Of a stretch of 64,000 bases of DNA, positions 10,561-24,154 are shown piece after piece (position 1 is the stretch's first letter; each line of letters starts with the position of its first letter). The notes under the pieces were generated by a model. That model worked only from the letters and a program-made list of their open reading frames with translations, searched no databases and was not told the origin of the DNA. Location of the stretch: positions 346,141,989-346,205,988 of the forward strand of contig NC_077230.1 of NCBI RefSeq assembly GCF_027887165.1, written 5' to 3'. Source of the DNA: Monodelphis domestica. Taxonomy: Eukaryota > Chordata > Mammalia > Didelphimorphia > Didelphidae. Made by a program: the position numbers and the translations under genes.

Positions 10561-11215
10561 GAGGATAGTTAATTTTGGAGGGGCCGAAGAAAGATAAGAC
10601 AAACTAATGCACTGCTGATGGAGCAATTTGGAATTATGTGATGGAAGTGAATAAAACATCTGTTCTATAACTCAGGAATCCAATTGTTAGGAACACACCT
10701 CAAAGAGGTCAAAAGATAAAAGGCAGGACCCATATATATCAAAAATACTATAGCAGTATTTTTAGCAGTAGCAAAAAACTACAAACAGTAGATGGTTATT
10801 AATTATTACTGTTGTGTAAGAAATGTTGGATATGATGAATAACAAAAAGTATGGGATGACATAAACTGATGCAAAATGAAGTAAAACTAGGGAACAACAA
10901 TCTAATAACTACAACCATGTAAATGGAAGGAACAAGAAAAAAAATCAAAACTGAATTCTGTGAAATTACAATGACCAAGCTTGGCTCTAAATAAGAGATT
11001 CAAAAGAACACATTTCGTCCTTCTTTGCAGGTGAGAAACTATGAGCATCCTACACACCGGAAAATGTCAGGTTTTATCTGCTGTGTTTGTTTCTTAGTTT
11101 TTCTAATTGGTTTCATTTCTTTTTTATTCTTTGTTAATAAGGGGTGGCTGTAGGGCTGTGATGGAGATATATTTGGAAATATAGGTGATGTAAAACCTAA
11201 AGAACTCAAAATTTT
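10561..11215 (+). mobile_element. Old L1 3' fragment
   Basis: 'ACTGCTGATGGAGCAATTTGGAATTATG', 'AATCCAATTGTTAGG', 'ATAAACTGATGCAAAATGAAG' and a 3' UTR-like tail keep the L1 order but are heavily decayed. Confidence 0.6.
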
Positions 11216-11301
11216 TTAAAAAATAACAGTAAGCAAATGCTTAGATCAAGGGTGGAAATTGAAAAAAGGCTACTTAGTTTTAGCAATTAAGATTCACATG
11301 C

Positions 11302-11496
11302 TGAGGCAGCAAGATGGCTCAACATATAGAGCCAGGCCTGGAAACAGGAGGTCCTGGATTCCTAGTAATATGATCTTGGGGATGTTACTTAACCCACCCA
11401 CCCACCCCCCTCTGCCTAGTCTTTACCACACTTTTGCCTTGGAATCAATGGTTAGTATCGATTCTAAGACAGAGAATAAGGATTTTTTTAAAAAAA
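11302..11496 (+). mobile_element. Marsupial tRNA-related SINE
   Basis: It has GAGGCAGCAAGATGGCTCA, a B-box region, 'TTACTTAACCCACC' (expanded CCCA units), 'GATTCTAAGACAGAG' and a T/A-rich tail. It is a diverged copy of the common SINE. Confidence 0.85.
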
Positions 11497-12190
11497 GAAT
11501 ATGCCGTTTGGCTAAAACAGATATTTGTTTTGTATATCTCTACATATTTGTAATAGGTTTTATTTTTTCTTGTTTTCTTAATTGATGAAGGAAGGGAAGA
11601 CTTTGGGACTTAAAACAAAACTTTTAGTAATTTAAAATTTTTTACCAAGGAGACACTAAGTCAGTATAGAAACCAAAAGGGGATGGTGTGATAGTGTTCT
11701 AGAGCTAATGACTAGTTACTTTAGAAGGAATTTCTCTTTAAGTGATGCTAATTATAAGCCACAGAGTTTCTGTGGTCCAAGCAAGGGCTTCTCTAGCTGT
11801 TGAATGTAAAACCCATGAACATAAAGCTCTGTTGTCTTGAAGAAATGTGAGTAAAGAACAAATGAAATTCAGGCACCAGAGAATTGCTCATACTTGGTAT
11901 GGAATATTCTTAGCTTCTCTCCTGCATATTCCATCTCTCACCTAATTGAATTTTTTTTTCAATTTATTTTTTTGACAAATGCAAGTCTGAAATGTAAAGA
12001 ACAAGAAGAGAAAACCTTTCTATAAGCATCTTCAGCAAAATCTTTCGGATTTTTGGGTCAGGTATTTCTAAATTTATATCCTCTCTCTAATTCTGCTTCT
12101 GGAAATGCTTAACTTCAACGCTTAACTCAGGTATTCTTCTTGCTACCTTTCCCAATATGCCCAGGTGCTAGCTGATAGTTGTTTTTTCCC
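11497..12190. other. Intronic stretch, nothing recognised
   Basis: No repeat or exon signal is evident. Confidence 0.5.
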
Positions 12191-12420
12191 CTTTTAAAAT
12201 TATCTTATATTTATAGATAGAGCACTGGGTTAGACTAATTTTAAATGCTCCCTCAAACAGTTTTCTATCTATATGACTCCAGGCAAGTCCCTTAATCTCT
12301 CAGTTTCAGCATTTCAACACGTGGTTATTGTGGAGTTAAAATTAAAATGTACATGTAAAGCATTTTATAAACTTTAAAGCCCTCTATTTAACTGCTCTTG
12401 TTATTTACATTTTTGTATTA
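12191..12420 (+). repeat. MIR-like SINE remnant
   Basis: It shows 'TAGATAGAGCACTGGGTTAG', 'GACTCCAGGCAAGTCCCTTAATC', 'CTCTCAGTTTCAGCATTT' and 'AAGCATTTTATAAAC' in MIR order. Confidence 0.6.
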
Positions 12421-12499
12421 ACCAGGATGAGGAGGGATATGAGGATTAAATACTCCTTTATCTGGAAGTATTTTCTATATGATCTTGAATAAAACCTGG

Positions 12500-13370
12500 A
12501 AGATGCACTTTCTGATACCCCTAGTTAGTTAGTGCCTTCCCTTTGTTGATTATCTCCAGTTTATTCTCTCTATATATACTCTTAATTGCTAAAACTTAAT
12601 AGTCTTTTCTCAGTTCTCACCTTTGATCTGGCCATAGCTTTTGAAACTGTTAATTGCTGCCTTCTCCTTAATACTCTCTTCTCTTTTGCTTTTTGTGGCA
12701 TTGCTTTCTACTGGTTCTCCTCTTATTTGTACCTGTTAATCATGGATGTTCCCTCAAGGTTCTTGTCCTGGTTGTTCCTTCATTTGTCTTTTTACTATTT
12801 CATTTGGTGATCTCCTCAGATCCCATGGATTCAATCATCTCCATGCAAATGATTCTCAGATTGAAATACAGTCCTATATACAGTAATATATCTCCTGACC
12901 TCCAGTTTATAACCACCTACCTATTGGACATCCCAAACTGGAGGAAGATAGGAGATTCATTTATCCTCAACCCACTTGGGAAACAGATATAGAAAGACCA
13001 CTAAGTCACAAAACAATTAGAACCTTTCAACCTATAGGTAGACTAAATTATAATGTTGTAAAAGTATTTATGCATTTGGCTTGATAGAAATTTATTGTTT
13101 AATTAGAATGTTTTGTAGGGTTTTTTTTTATGAAGCATTATGCAGGTTTTATGCCTTTTCTCTATGATTATCTTTAACTTAATCAGCTTGTATCTTACTT
13201 GTACAAAATTGTTTGCATACTGACCCCCTCATTGTGATTGTGTGATTGTGAGGAAGAACCTTAAGGACAGAATATGGTTTTGTATTTCTTTGTATCTCCA
13301 GCACTTGTTGTGTCTGGCATACTATAAGCAATTAATAATGCTTGTTGACTTGATTTGTTAGGTTTAGTCA
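12500..13370 (+). repeat. L2 fragments (RT-domain remnant and 3' tail)
   Basis: 12590-12960 translates to a diverged jockey/L2-type reverse transcriptase segment (FETVN...LLLNTLFSFAF) and resembles the longer L2 at 50560-51960. 13210-13370 is an L2-style tail ('CTTTGTATCTCCAGCACTTG...TAATAATGCTTGTTGA'). It is interrupted and non-functional. Confidence 0.55.
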
Positions 13371-14329
13371 TTTGTTATTACTATTACTGGTATTGCACTT
13401 CTTCCTCCTTGTCCCCTTTGAAAAAGCAATCAAGTATAATGACATGTAATATATTAACATGGATGAGCGATGATATCCCCAAATGATCAGGAACTGAAAA
13501 TGTTTGCTATGAGGTGAAATGTAGCACTAACTCCAATAATTTCCCAGAGAAATTACAGATAGTTACCACATCTTTTAAGAGGGAACAGAATGTTTTACTA
13601 TCATTTATTCTAGAGATACTATAATAGTTTGAGAGAAATTGTGATGATAAAGGCAGTGAGAACTAAAAACTTCCTGAGAGAATCATTTTAATTATTATCT
13701 TGCAAAGAAACATGAAGAGAAATTTCAAGATTTTTGTATCCAGAGCGATAAATGGTGTGAAAATTGAGAAGTCAGCATAGCAGTGATGGGTAGAGGTAAC
13801 TTGTTGCTATGATTGATCTTAAAGCTGATACACTGTAAATAATTATTTGCCTTTGTTTTACTATGTCACACTGTTAATTAATTGAATAGTGAATAATCTT
13901 GATGTTTGTTTAAGCCCAGTAAAGGGGTTGATAGAGATGAGCAAAATTTAAACAAAAAGAGGTTTGTCCAATTAAGTAACTGACTGGACAGGAACTCAGG
14001 ACTAATTGATTAATGAACTATTATAATTTTAACAAATTATGAAGTAATATCAGAACATACCCCTTGACTGCCTTGGAACCCAAGTTATGAATAAATAAAA
14101 AAGAGCCAGAAGCAGAGAGGTAAAGAGCTCACCGTAATTATACATAATGAGGTGACGTGGGTCTGTCTGATCTACAGTATGGAAATTTAGAGAAAGGATT
14201 TCTGGTCAAGAGCAATACCTGAATGGTTCAAAAAATCCAATGAGAAATTCTAGTGACTTCTTCCACCCTAGAATTGAATAAGATGGTAAGCTAGATGTCT
14301 AAGGAGAATAGGAAAGGGGGATAGTGAAT
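13371..14329. other. Intronic stretch, nothing recognised
   Basis: AT-rich unique-looking sequence. No repeat family is assigned. Confidence 0.5.
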
Positions 14330-14960
14330 TCTTGCCCAGCATAACCAGAGATATAGAGATTACAAGGTTCTGTGTCTAGGAGGCAGCAAAAGTGCAAAAT
14401 TGCTTCTGCACTTCCCAAAGAAAGCCCCAGTCAGTGGTCAGAATGCCTCCCTGAAACAGCCAGGGCCTTCAGAAAAGGCCCTGAAAATGCAACACTCTGA
14501 ATCTCAAAGATCCAGGAAGGTGTAAACCCAGGAAGTGGAGATCAGTGCAAGAATCGAGGGTGATACCACTCAGAGCTGACAACCCTACTCAAAACAAAAC
14601 AACAACAACAAAACAGCAGGAGGGAATAGCATGGCCTTGATGTAAACCCAGTTCAGGAAATAAGAGTAGAAATTAGTAAATCAAAGAAAACATCAATCAG
14701 GATAGAAAATGATTGCAAAAATAAAGCTCCCTCTAAAGAATGGGGTAACACTTAACAAGCTACAAATAAGGACTCAAAGGGGAAAAAATGAAATTTTTCT
14801 CAAGAACTACATGAATACCAAGAAAAAAAGGAAGCAAGAGGTAAACAATAAAAGATGTTAAGAAAAGAATTAGTAGGGAAATTGTTAGCTTAAAAGTTCA
14901 TCTGGAAAACAAGTCAAAGAAAAAGTATTTAAGAAACTCCTTAAAAAACATGATTATAAA
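14330..14960 (+). mobile_element. Possible L1 5' region / ORF1 start remnant
   Basis: A GC-richer block (14390-14580), then A-rich sequence with 'GAAAAGAATTAGTAGGGAAATTG' and 'CATCTGGAAAACAAGTC', resembles an L1 5' UTR followed by the coiled-coil part of ORF1. No open frame survives. This is a pattern-level call only. Confidence 0.3.
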
Positions 14961-15219
14961 ATAAAGTCATTTTTTAAAATAAAGTCATCATTTGCCAAGA
15001 AATAATAGGGCCAGCTTTGGAATTAGGAAGAAGACTACTAAATTCAATTTCTGCCTCTAAGACTGTTTCCCCTATTAACTTCAACAGAGTAGTCTCTTAG
15101 GCTATGTTGGGAAGTCATTTCTATGAAGGGTGGAATTGACTGACTAAAGTAAATTTAGCAACATAAAAAAGAATCAAATTTTGGTAAAGAAGCCAAGACT
15201 GTAATCAAGGTAGCTATCC

Positions 15220-15400
15220 ATCTTTACAAGGCAATGTAGTATAGTAGAAAGAATGCAGAATTAGGAATTATAACCTAGGTTCAAATCCCATTAGTGTGTC
15301 TCCTCTTTTCTGAGGTTTAGCTTTTTTTCATCTATAAAGGCAGAAGCGATGACTAGATCACTAAGATCTTCCAGTTATAGATACTATGATGTAGGTAATA
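15220..15400 (+). repeat. MIR-like SINE remnant
   Basis: 'GTAGTATAGTAGAAAGAATGC', 'AGGTTCAAATCCCATTAG', 'TTTCATCTATAAAGG' and 'CACTAAGATCTTCCAG' follow MIR order. 15400-16010 shows nothing else recognisable. Confidence 0.6.
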
Positions 15401-16009
15401 CAAGTATCATTTTCCCTCTACATCATTCCCTATAAGGAGAGAGTATGGTGTCCAGAACTAAGGAAGTGAAGAGAGCTATTGTACTCGGCTGAATTTTATG
15501 AGAAAACAGACACTGCTCTCAAGAGAAGGTAACTACCTCCAAGATCAGAAGGCAAATCAAGTGGTAGTGCCAGATCCCCTAAATCTAGTATTCTTTTCCT
15601 ATATACTATGCTTTCTGTCTAAGAAGAGAAAAAACACTAGTTAAGACAAAAAATTTTATTCTCGGAAAACACAGAAACAGAGAAGACAAAGACAAATATA
15701 GACAGTAAGGGGGTGTAATTTCTGGGAATGTAGCTATGTAACTACCAACAAAACTAAAAATTGAACTGCAAAACCCTGGGTAGGAAACTTGTCCTAGAAA
15801 TAGTTTATTTTAGTAAATCCAACAAAAATCATGAGAGGACTAAAAAATGGTAAACACAACAACCAAAATAAGCTTTTTGGGAGTAAGGTGAGGAAGAAAT
15901 AATGGGAAAAAGAGAAGAGACAATGTTGCACTGATGTGAACTGCACAATAATAATAATTAGCCTAATAATAAGCTTGAGAGGTTTTGAGCAAATCATATT
16001 CACTCTTTA

Positions 16010-16095
16010 TAGGATCATGGAGTTGGAAGGAATCTAGGTCATCTAGTCCAACCCACAAATGTGTGAATAAAGATGGTCAAATATTCTGAGAGATG
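16010..16095 (+). repeat. CR1/L3-type 3' end fragment
   Basis: 'GGATCATGGAGTTGGAAGGAATCTAGGTCATCTAGTCCAACCC' is the widespread amniote CR1/L3-derived tail pattern. Similar remnants are at 26080-26130, 27810-27890 and 48970-49030. Confidence 0.6.
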
Positions 16096-16164
16096 TCAAC
16101 TGAGAAGGGCAATTGCTCTCTGAAGCTTTTCATTCAAACTGTTAATTAATAAATTATAATTTAT

Positions 16165-16385
16165 AATAAAGACTCCGTCTACTCCAAGTGTTCTAAACAA
16201 CCTATTTTGTGTCATAGACACTTTTGGCAATCTGATGAAGCCTGTGGACCATATCACAGAATAATGTTTTTTAGATGCCTAAAATAAAGTATATAGGCTT
16301 GCAAAAAACTCAATAAATTATATTAAAATATAACTATAAGACTATTTTTTTTAAGTTTCTGGACTTAACAATCCCTGTTCTACTC
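16165..16385. mobile_element. Possible old DNA transposon remnant
   Basis: The left end (AGTGTTCTAAACAACC) and the right end read in reverse (GTAGAACAGGGATTG) are weakly inverted around '...GATGAAGCCTGTGGACC...', as in non-autonomous hAT-like elements. No target duplication is confirmed. Confidence 0.3.
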
Positions 16386-16489
16386 CAATAAGACTATTCC
16401 TGAGAACCCCTTAGGTATGACATATGACAGATGAACAACATTTTACACTAGAAGTATTCTAAGACCTTGTGTTGAAAAACCTTTTCCTT

Positions 16490-16625
16490 TCCAGGCAAAT
16501 CAATTAACACCTCAAGGCATCAGTTTCTTCATTTGTAAAATGAGGCCTGGCTCTCTTCAAATTCCCTTCAATGAGGCCTGGCTCTCTTCAAATTCCTTTC
16601 CAATTCTAAATCCTATGTAAAAGAC
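16490..16625 (+). repeat. MIR remnant with a 31-bp tandem duplication
   Basis: 'CTCAAGGCATCAGTTTCTTCATTTGTAAAATGAGGC' is MIR-like. A unit beginning ATGAGGCCTGGCTCTCTTC (about 16540-16570) is repeated directly (about 16571-16601) with one or two changes. Confidence 0.6.
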
Positions 16626-16844
16626 ACCATAAAATGAATCTTACCAAAGAAACGCAATATTGTCCTCTTGTTTTGACAAGCTTTTAACGGTGAAATTTTC
16701 ACCTAAATATTCATCTGCATCATATTGCAAAAGGAATTCTACCAAAAGAACTGAACTAATAATCAGGATAAGTGAGTTCTAGTTCGATCTCTGCAACTAA
16801 CTTACCATGTAACCTCAAAAGGTAGAGTGTCCAGAACTAAAGAG

Positions 16845-17345
16845 GTAAATGTCAATCAATCAGTCAGCAAGTATTTATTAAGTGCCAGGCTCTAGGGATA
16901 CAAACACAACAAATTTAATAACCCCTACTTGCAAGGAACTTCCATTCTATGGAACAGACTAGTGGGTTTATAAATCTATAAAACATAAATATAAAGTTAA
17001 TAAAAATATCTAAAAGGAGTTGGGAAGGCATTCGCAGTTAAGAGATAAAACAGAGGATCAGAAAAGACTTCACATAGAAATGCATAAAACACAATCATCT
17101 CATCATACTCTGTCCTATTCAGACTACATCTGGTATACTGGTGTCTGGGCACCACATTTCAAGGAAATTGATTAATTGGAAAGTCAAGTACAAACCACCC
17201 TAGAATCAGGTGAAGGAACTGAGGAATATTTGGTCTGGAGAAGAAACTAATAGGATATAAGCTCCTTTTAAGAGCAAGGATTGTTTGGCTTGCTTGTATG
17301 TGTATTTGAAGTAACTGATACCTAATAAATTCTTTATCTAACAAG
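16845..17345 (+). repeat. Ancient repeat copy plus CR1/L3 and L2 tails
   Basis: 16845-17090 begins 'CAGTCAGCAAGTATTTATTAAGTGCCAGG' as in the 3460 copy. 17105-17160 ('CTATTCAGACTACATCTGG...TCTGGGCACCAC') is CR1/L3-like. 17250-17345 looks like an L2 tail ('AAGAGCAAGGATTG...CTAATAAATTC'). Confidence 0.45.
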
Positions 17346-17369
17346 CAATATTGTCTTTAAGTTAAAATA

Positions 17370-18290
<921 letters not shown>

Positions 18291-18299
18291 AAAATATTG

Positions 18300-18650
18300 T
18301 CTCTCCCATTAAATGATAAGCTCCTTGAAAGCAGGATTTTTGCCTTTCTTGGTATAAGCAGAGCATGGTACATAATAACTACTTAATATGTTTATTGACT
18401 ACTGACTTGCCCAAGTTCATACAACACAAAATATAGTCAGGGAGACCTGAGTTCAAATTCTGTTATGAGACATTTGCTAATTGTGTAATCCTGAGCAAGT
18501 CACTTAATCACTCTGTGCTTCAATTTCTGATTTTGTAAAATGGGGGAGATAATAGTATCTGCTTCACAGAGTTTGTGAGGTTGGAATGAGTTAACATATA
18601 TATATAAAAGTCCTCTGTAAAACTTAAAAGCACCATATAAACTATATATT
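18300..18650 (+). repeat. L2 tail followed by MIR/THER1-like SINE
   Basis: 18300-18420 has 'GATAAGCTCCTTGAAAGCAGG...'. 18420-18650 has 'GAGACCTGAGTTCAAATTCTG', 'GAGCAAGTCACTTAATCACTC', 'TTTGTAAAATGGGGGAGATAAT' and 'AAACTTAAAAGCACCATATAAA'. Confidence 0.65.
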
Positions 18651-18924
18651 ACACATACAACTACTTAGTGCCAAAGTCAAGACTCCAACCCAAATCTTCT
18701 AACTCTAAGTCTAGTGTTCTTTATGCTACACAATGGTGTCTAATCAAGGAAAGGACATTGTACACTGGCAGATACAATATGACACCAGCAGCACATTTTG
18801 GTATATTAAATATACTTAAGGACTAAAATCAATTGCAAGCTCTAGATACAGTCTGAAGCATTCAAGAAATCAATTTTTTCAACACAACCTGGCATTCTAT
18901 CTATTTCTTGAGAACCTACTATAT

Positions 18925-19400
18925 CAGAGATAACTAGGTAGTACAGTGAGTAATAGTTCTGGAATTAGGAAGATCTGAGTTGAAATCCCACTTCAAGTCC
19001 TAGTTGTGTGACTTTCAGCAAATCACAACTTCTAGGCTTCATTTTCCTCATCTGTAAAATGGAGATAGTATTGCCTAAGGCAGAGGGCTGTTGTGAGGCT
19101 CAAATAAGACATGTAAAATGCTTTGCAAATTCTTCTTTTTTTTAAACTCTTACCTTCCATCTTAGAATTAATACTATACATTGGTTCCAAGACAGAAAAG
19201 TGGTAAGGGCTAGACAATGGGGATTAAGTGACTTGCCCAGGGTCACACAACTAAGGAAGTGTCTGAAACCAGAGTTGATCCCAGGCCCTCCCCTCTTAGA
19301 TCTGGCACTCAATCCACTGAGTTACCTAGCTACCCCATTGCTTTGCAAGTCTTAAAGCTACATATAAATACTATCTATATTATTATTATTACTATAGAGA
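18925..19400 (+). repeat. MIR/THER1-like SINE split by a younger SINE
   Basis: The left part ends '...GTAAAATGCTTTGCAAAT' at 19130 and the right part resumes '...CTTTGCAAGTCTTAAAGC' at about 19341, in the order expected of one MIR-type element. The minus-strand SINE lies exactly between. Confidence 0.7.
19135..19338 (-). mobile_element. Marsupial tRNA-related SINE, inserted in a MIR-type SINE
   Basis: Poly-T start, 'CTCTTACCTTCCATCTTAGAATTA', 'GGTCACACAACTAAGGAAG' and the reversed A box at 19320 show a complete reverse copy. The target duplication TGCTTTGCAAATCTT-like lies at 19119-19134 and 19339-19353 (two differences). Confidence 0.9.
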
Positions 19401-21368
19401 AAGACTTGTACTGGGTGCTGATGGAATACAGAGATGAATTCAAGAGATGACACTAGGGTTTATGCTTGGATTTATGTGACTAGTAAAAAGGGGAATAACA
19501 CAACACTAAAGTAATAAAAGATCTTTAAAGAGTTCACAGGAAAAAGGCAATCGCTTAAAACTTAAAACTGGATAAAGGAGACAAGTGTTTCCACTTGTCT
19601 TACACTAGTAGTTAACATTTGCCACAAACAATAATTAGCTTCCCATAGATAGCTAGCTGAAATTCAATTCAACAAATACATATCTATAAAGTGCTTTTCA
19701 TATATATGTATATAAACATATATGTGTATAAAATATACATATAATATGTATATGACTCTGTGCTTGATGTTAAGGATACAAGGATGAAAAAAATGGAATG
19801 GTCCCTTTTTCATAGTTTACAATCTATGAAAGCACTAATACATGTACCCAAATATCTATACATCAGTCTTATGATCAAAATGATACCTCATGGGATATTA
19901 GTTAAAATTATTTTTCTAACAATTATATTTAGAATATGCAAAATATCAGCCTTTATGATGGGCATGCCAAAAGAAGCTTTCAGGTTTGCACTTTAAAACC
20001 ATCCAGTAATAAATATCTAATAGTCAACTAGTTTTTCTTCTAACTTAAGTGACCTTGTCCTTCTAAGTTACTATGAAATTGCATTTTAACTCCCTTTATC
20101 CTTGTGCATGTAAGTACTGCATTAATCTAGAATGTGGGAGGAAAGGAGGCATTTCTAAGGGCTATGCTTTGCCTTTGCTTCCAGTAGCCCAAGTTTGTTC
20201 TTTAAGTATTTGTTGAAGAAATCTTTCCAAATTTATCATACATTTTCTGTTTCCTTCAATAGTGTTACTTGGTATAATTCAAACTATATTTGATTCTTTG
20301 CTGTCATGTGAACATCCATTACTGGTTGACTCTATAATATAGTCTCGCGTATACGTTAGTTAGTCTTCCTCTCCTCTCCATTTTATACCATGAACTATCA
20401 TGGTGTTTGCCTATAATACATCCCTACTGACCTATTTTGCTATACAAAATAACCAAGTTTGTTAATTATTTTAAATTTAACTTTTTTTGAAAGAGTGAAT
20501 AAGGATATGTGTTCTTTGGGGCCTTATCTTGGTTATTCAAATGTGTAACTTTAGTGCTAGAAGGCTCCGGTTGCTGATTGTGCCAAAATATATTTGCTCC
20601 AGATGACTAGGATACAGAGTATCTAAAATGTTATAACATACCAAATGTACACTCAAACAATGACAAGAGACAAAGAAAACATTATATAAATACCATTAAA
20701 AAACAATTCCATAAAACAAAATGGACATATTGTAGCTTGGCATGGGAAACTCTAAGAAATAATATAATTATAATTGCTCTGGGGTTTGGTCAAAAGTTTT
20801 ATAAACATCTTTAACTGGAAAGCAAAATCTTTAAATTATTTCTAGGCTAACACTTTTAGTACCAAGAAATTTTTTTGTAATCAGATTATAAATTTCTCTG
20901 CAAAGATAGCCTATCAATGTACCCTTCTATATTTACAGGTCTAATTCAGTAAAGTTCAGTTATTGAATTATATAGGACTCAAGAAAGTCACATTTTGGTT
21001 AATTTAATAGAACAATTTGTACATGAAGAATTATTCTATTTGTTGACTGTCATTTGAAGAGATTAGGCTACACAAATTATAACATTAAAGCCAATAAGTA
21101 GTACAATCTTGTTCTAAGGTACTGGAAATGAAGTTAAAAGAATTGGTTACCATAGAACAAGTAGGAACAAGGCCTTTGATTCTATTCCTAACTCAATCTG
21201 TGACTTTCTCTAATCCATTCATGCCATCTGTACTTCCCTCTCCTATTTCCCCTCTACTCTTTGTTTTGCTTTTTCTCTTTATTCCTCAAGCATCCAGCAT
21301 GATTCTCTATATGAAAGCAGGAACTTAAAATGCATACTGAATAATACTGATAGTGATTAATTATATCA
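19400..21368. other. Intronic stretch, mostly unrecognised
   Basis: 19655-19830 holds a decayed 'AATTCAACAAATA...GTGCTT' ancient-repeat start and AT-rich sequence. The rest shows nothing. Confidence 0.45.
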
Positions 21369-21612
21369 GGGGCAGTTAGATGGCACAGAGGATAGAGCAC
21401 TAGGCCATGGAATCAAGAAGAGCTCAGTACAAATCAGGCCTCAGACATTTACTGGCTGGGGGACCCTGGCCAAGTCAATTAACACTGTTTGCCTCGGTTT
21501 CCTCATCTGTAAAACATGCTAAAGAAAATGGCAAACCACTCCATTATCTTTGCCAAGAAAACCCCAAATGGGATCAGAAAGAATTGGACATGACTAACTC
21601 AACAAAATAATG
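21369..21612 (+). mobile_element. SINE with RTE-type tail
   Basis: The tRNA-like head (GGCAGTTAGATGGCACAGAGG; GTACAAATCAGGCC) is followed by a tail unlike the other SINEs: 'CTCATCTGTAAAACATGC', 'AAATGGCAAACCACTCC', 'GCCAAGAAAACCCCAAATGGG', 'AAAGAATTGGACATGACT'. That tail is shared with RTE-class LINEs of marsupials and monotremes, so this is a different SINE family from the rest. Confidence 0.8.
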
Positions 21613-21614
21613 AA

Positions 21615-21860
21615 ATCTTTATATAGTCTTTCCTATTTGCCTGGCATTATGCTAAATGCTTTACAATTATTATCTTTTTTGGTCCTCATAACATGGGAGG
21701 TGGATATATTTTTATCTCCATTTTACAAATGAGGAAATTAAGGCAAATTAAGTGACTTGCCCAGGGTCACACAAGTTAGTGCCTGAAACCAGATTGGAAT
21801 ATGGCTCTTCCTGACTCCAGGCCTGCACTTTATCCACTGTACCACCTCCAAAGCCAAGGT
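21615..21860 (-). repeat. MIR/CORE-SINE remnant, minus strand
   Basis: 'CCATTTTACAAATGAGGAAATTAAGGC...AGTGACTTGCCCAGGGTCACAC...TATCCACTGTACCACCT' is the standard reverse order of a MIR-type SINE. Confidence 0.75.
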
Positions 21861-23989
21861 TAAAAACAGAAATAACTAAACAGAACACATATTTATATGT
21901 CACTGGAAATATTTCTCAGCTCACAAATAGTAAAAGACTTTATTGAAACATGGAGGAGCAACAGAGAATAATTTAGTAAGGAATAAATTTCATGATGCTT
22001 TGTCTCTGAATATAAATAAATGCCTTATAGTAAATAATGACTCTATAGGATTAAGAAGAGGGTAAAAAGACAAAGTATGAGTTATAGCATATTTGAAAAG
22101 AATCACTTTTATCTACCCATAGCATGGTTCAACCCAAGTCATTACATGTTCCTAATGTGCTTTTATGTTGCGCAGGTAGCTAGAGATCCCAAAACACTTT
22201 GTGAGGTTTAGGCTATTAGTAGCTTAATAAAGCTTAAAACTGCACTAAAACTTTTGAGATGTCTTAGATTAAAATTGCATTAAGACTTTTGGGACAAACA
22301 ATCTATAGAAAGTACATTGAACTTGGGAATGATGAGACCTGGATTACTTGTCCAAACTCTGCTACTAATGTATTATGTGACCTCAGGCAAATTACTTTCC
22401 TTCACTAGATCTTGTTTCTTTATTTGCAAAATATGGAATTTCTACTCAATATCTAAGGTGAATCCATTATAGTAAACAAAAGAATAGATACTGGACCTGT
22501 GATTTCATTGTTAATAGGGAGTTATAAGTTGCAGAGAAAGTGTTGACATACACCCGGGTATAGCTGTCACAATTAAGGGAGCGTTATTAAAGAAACAAAA
22601 ATGAGTGACAGAAAAACAGGAACATGAAGGCCTGAGTATCACAGTATATATAGATCAAAGCTAGAAGTCAAACAAATACTCTTAAATTCCTACTAGAAAC
22701 CCACAATTATAGCCAAAATCATAGATTTCTTTTCAATATTACTATCTAAATAGCAAATAAATGAAATTTGGTAAAAACATATTCCCTTCAAGAAGTTATG
22801 TCTAAGTATGAAAGGTTCTTGCAAATAATTCAGTCTAGGAAAACAAACACGTTTTATAAAGAATCTTTGAGCAAGTAAGTATCCTTATAATCAGTGGACT
22901 TCTAAAAAATTGTATTTTGGAATTTTCCCCTAAGGTCTCTCATGATGCTTGTTTTGACAGAGACACTCAACTCTGAGTTTTTATTTCAGTACCAGAGTTT
23001 AAGAGAAAATAAATCAATCAACTTACTAAGACCTCACATTTTGGAAACCTTGTTATAAGAAATCAATAGCTAATAAACAGAGAGGCAATACCTACTTCTA
23101 CACTGTTTCTGTATCATTATTAATCCCCAAACTTTCTTCCCTTTCTAGAAGTTCATAATTCTTAAAAGGCCAAGATTTCTCTTCAGTAAAACCTAACCAC
23201 CTACCACTTTCCTTCGATTAGTTCAATTGTGAGTCACAATTCTTTTAAAATTCTTCCTTAACATCCTAGAAATTATTACTTTTCAGTCTTTAAATCTTAT
23301 GATTCCAGTAATCCTCTTAAGATCCTAGTGCCCTCACATCTATTCTTTTTATTATTTGTCTCTAATCTATTTTATTACCTTTTTACTTCTCCAAAATACC
23401 AAGTCAACTGCATCCATTTCCTTTTCCCTAGCCACACAACCAACCCGCTAGTAATCTAATCATGTCAAAACATGCCAAAGTCCACTCCTACCCCAATCAT
23501 CATAGGACCATCTCACCTCCCAATTTGACCCCTTCTTTCAGAAGTACGCATCCTACACAGTCTTAAATTGAATCAACTCACTTCAGACCTTTTTATGGCC
23601 GTTTCCATTCTCAAGGTAGCTAATCTCCTTTATCACACTGGTCCTTCCCATAAGGCAGTCTGCTTTCACTCAGTTCCCAACTCTTCTTCCCCACTACTCT
23701 TCACCCCACTTCTATACTCGCTTCCCAATAGTGGCCCACGCCACCCCGAGTCCCTTACAGTCACTGGTTCTCATTGGCCTTTCCCTCCGCACTCGGTGTC
23801 CCACCTCATTTTCACCTTCCCTTTCCGTGGACTGGATCCTACCATCACCTGTCCTTTCCTCAACCTCTTTTGGTTGTCCCCATCAGTCGTACTTTCCCCG
23901 CCGTCCCCCATCACTTACTTATCCTTTTCCCAAAGCCCTCTCCGGTGCTCCCTATATTCGCAACCCTTACCCTCCCCCCATACCCCCGA
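21861..23989. other. Intronic stretch with one MIR, then C-rich approach to the CpG island
   Basis: 22300-22470 is MIR-like ('GAAAGTACATTGAACTTGGGAATG...TGACCTCAGGCAAATTAC'). 23560-24060 becomes strongly C/T-rich on the plus strand. The long proline/serine open frames there (23568-24363) reflect composition and overlap PPME1 exon 1 antisense, so I do not call them genes. Confidence 0.5.
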
Positions 23990-24154
23990 CCCCTCGAGTA
24001 GCCCCGCCCAAGCCCAACCTCCCGTTCACCCGCTCCTCCCACCCAACGCCCCCTCGGGTCACCCTTTCCTCCCAACCGTCCCCTAAACTCAGGAGCCACA
24101 GATCTCTTTTGGGCCCTGGCCCAGCTCTGGAACGGAGCAATGGGAGGCACGTAC

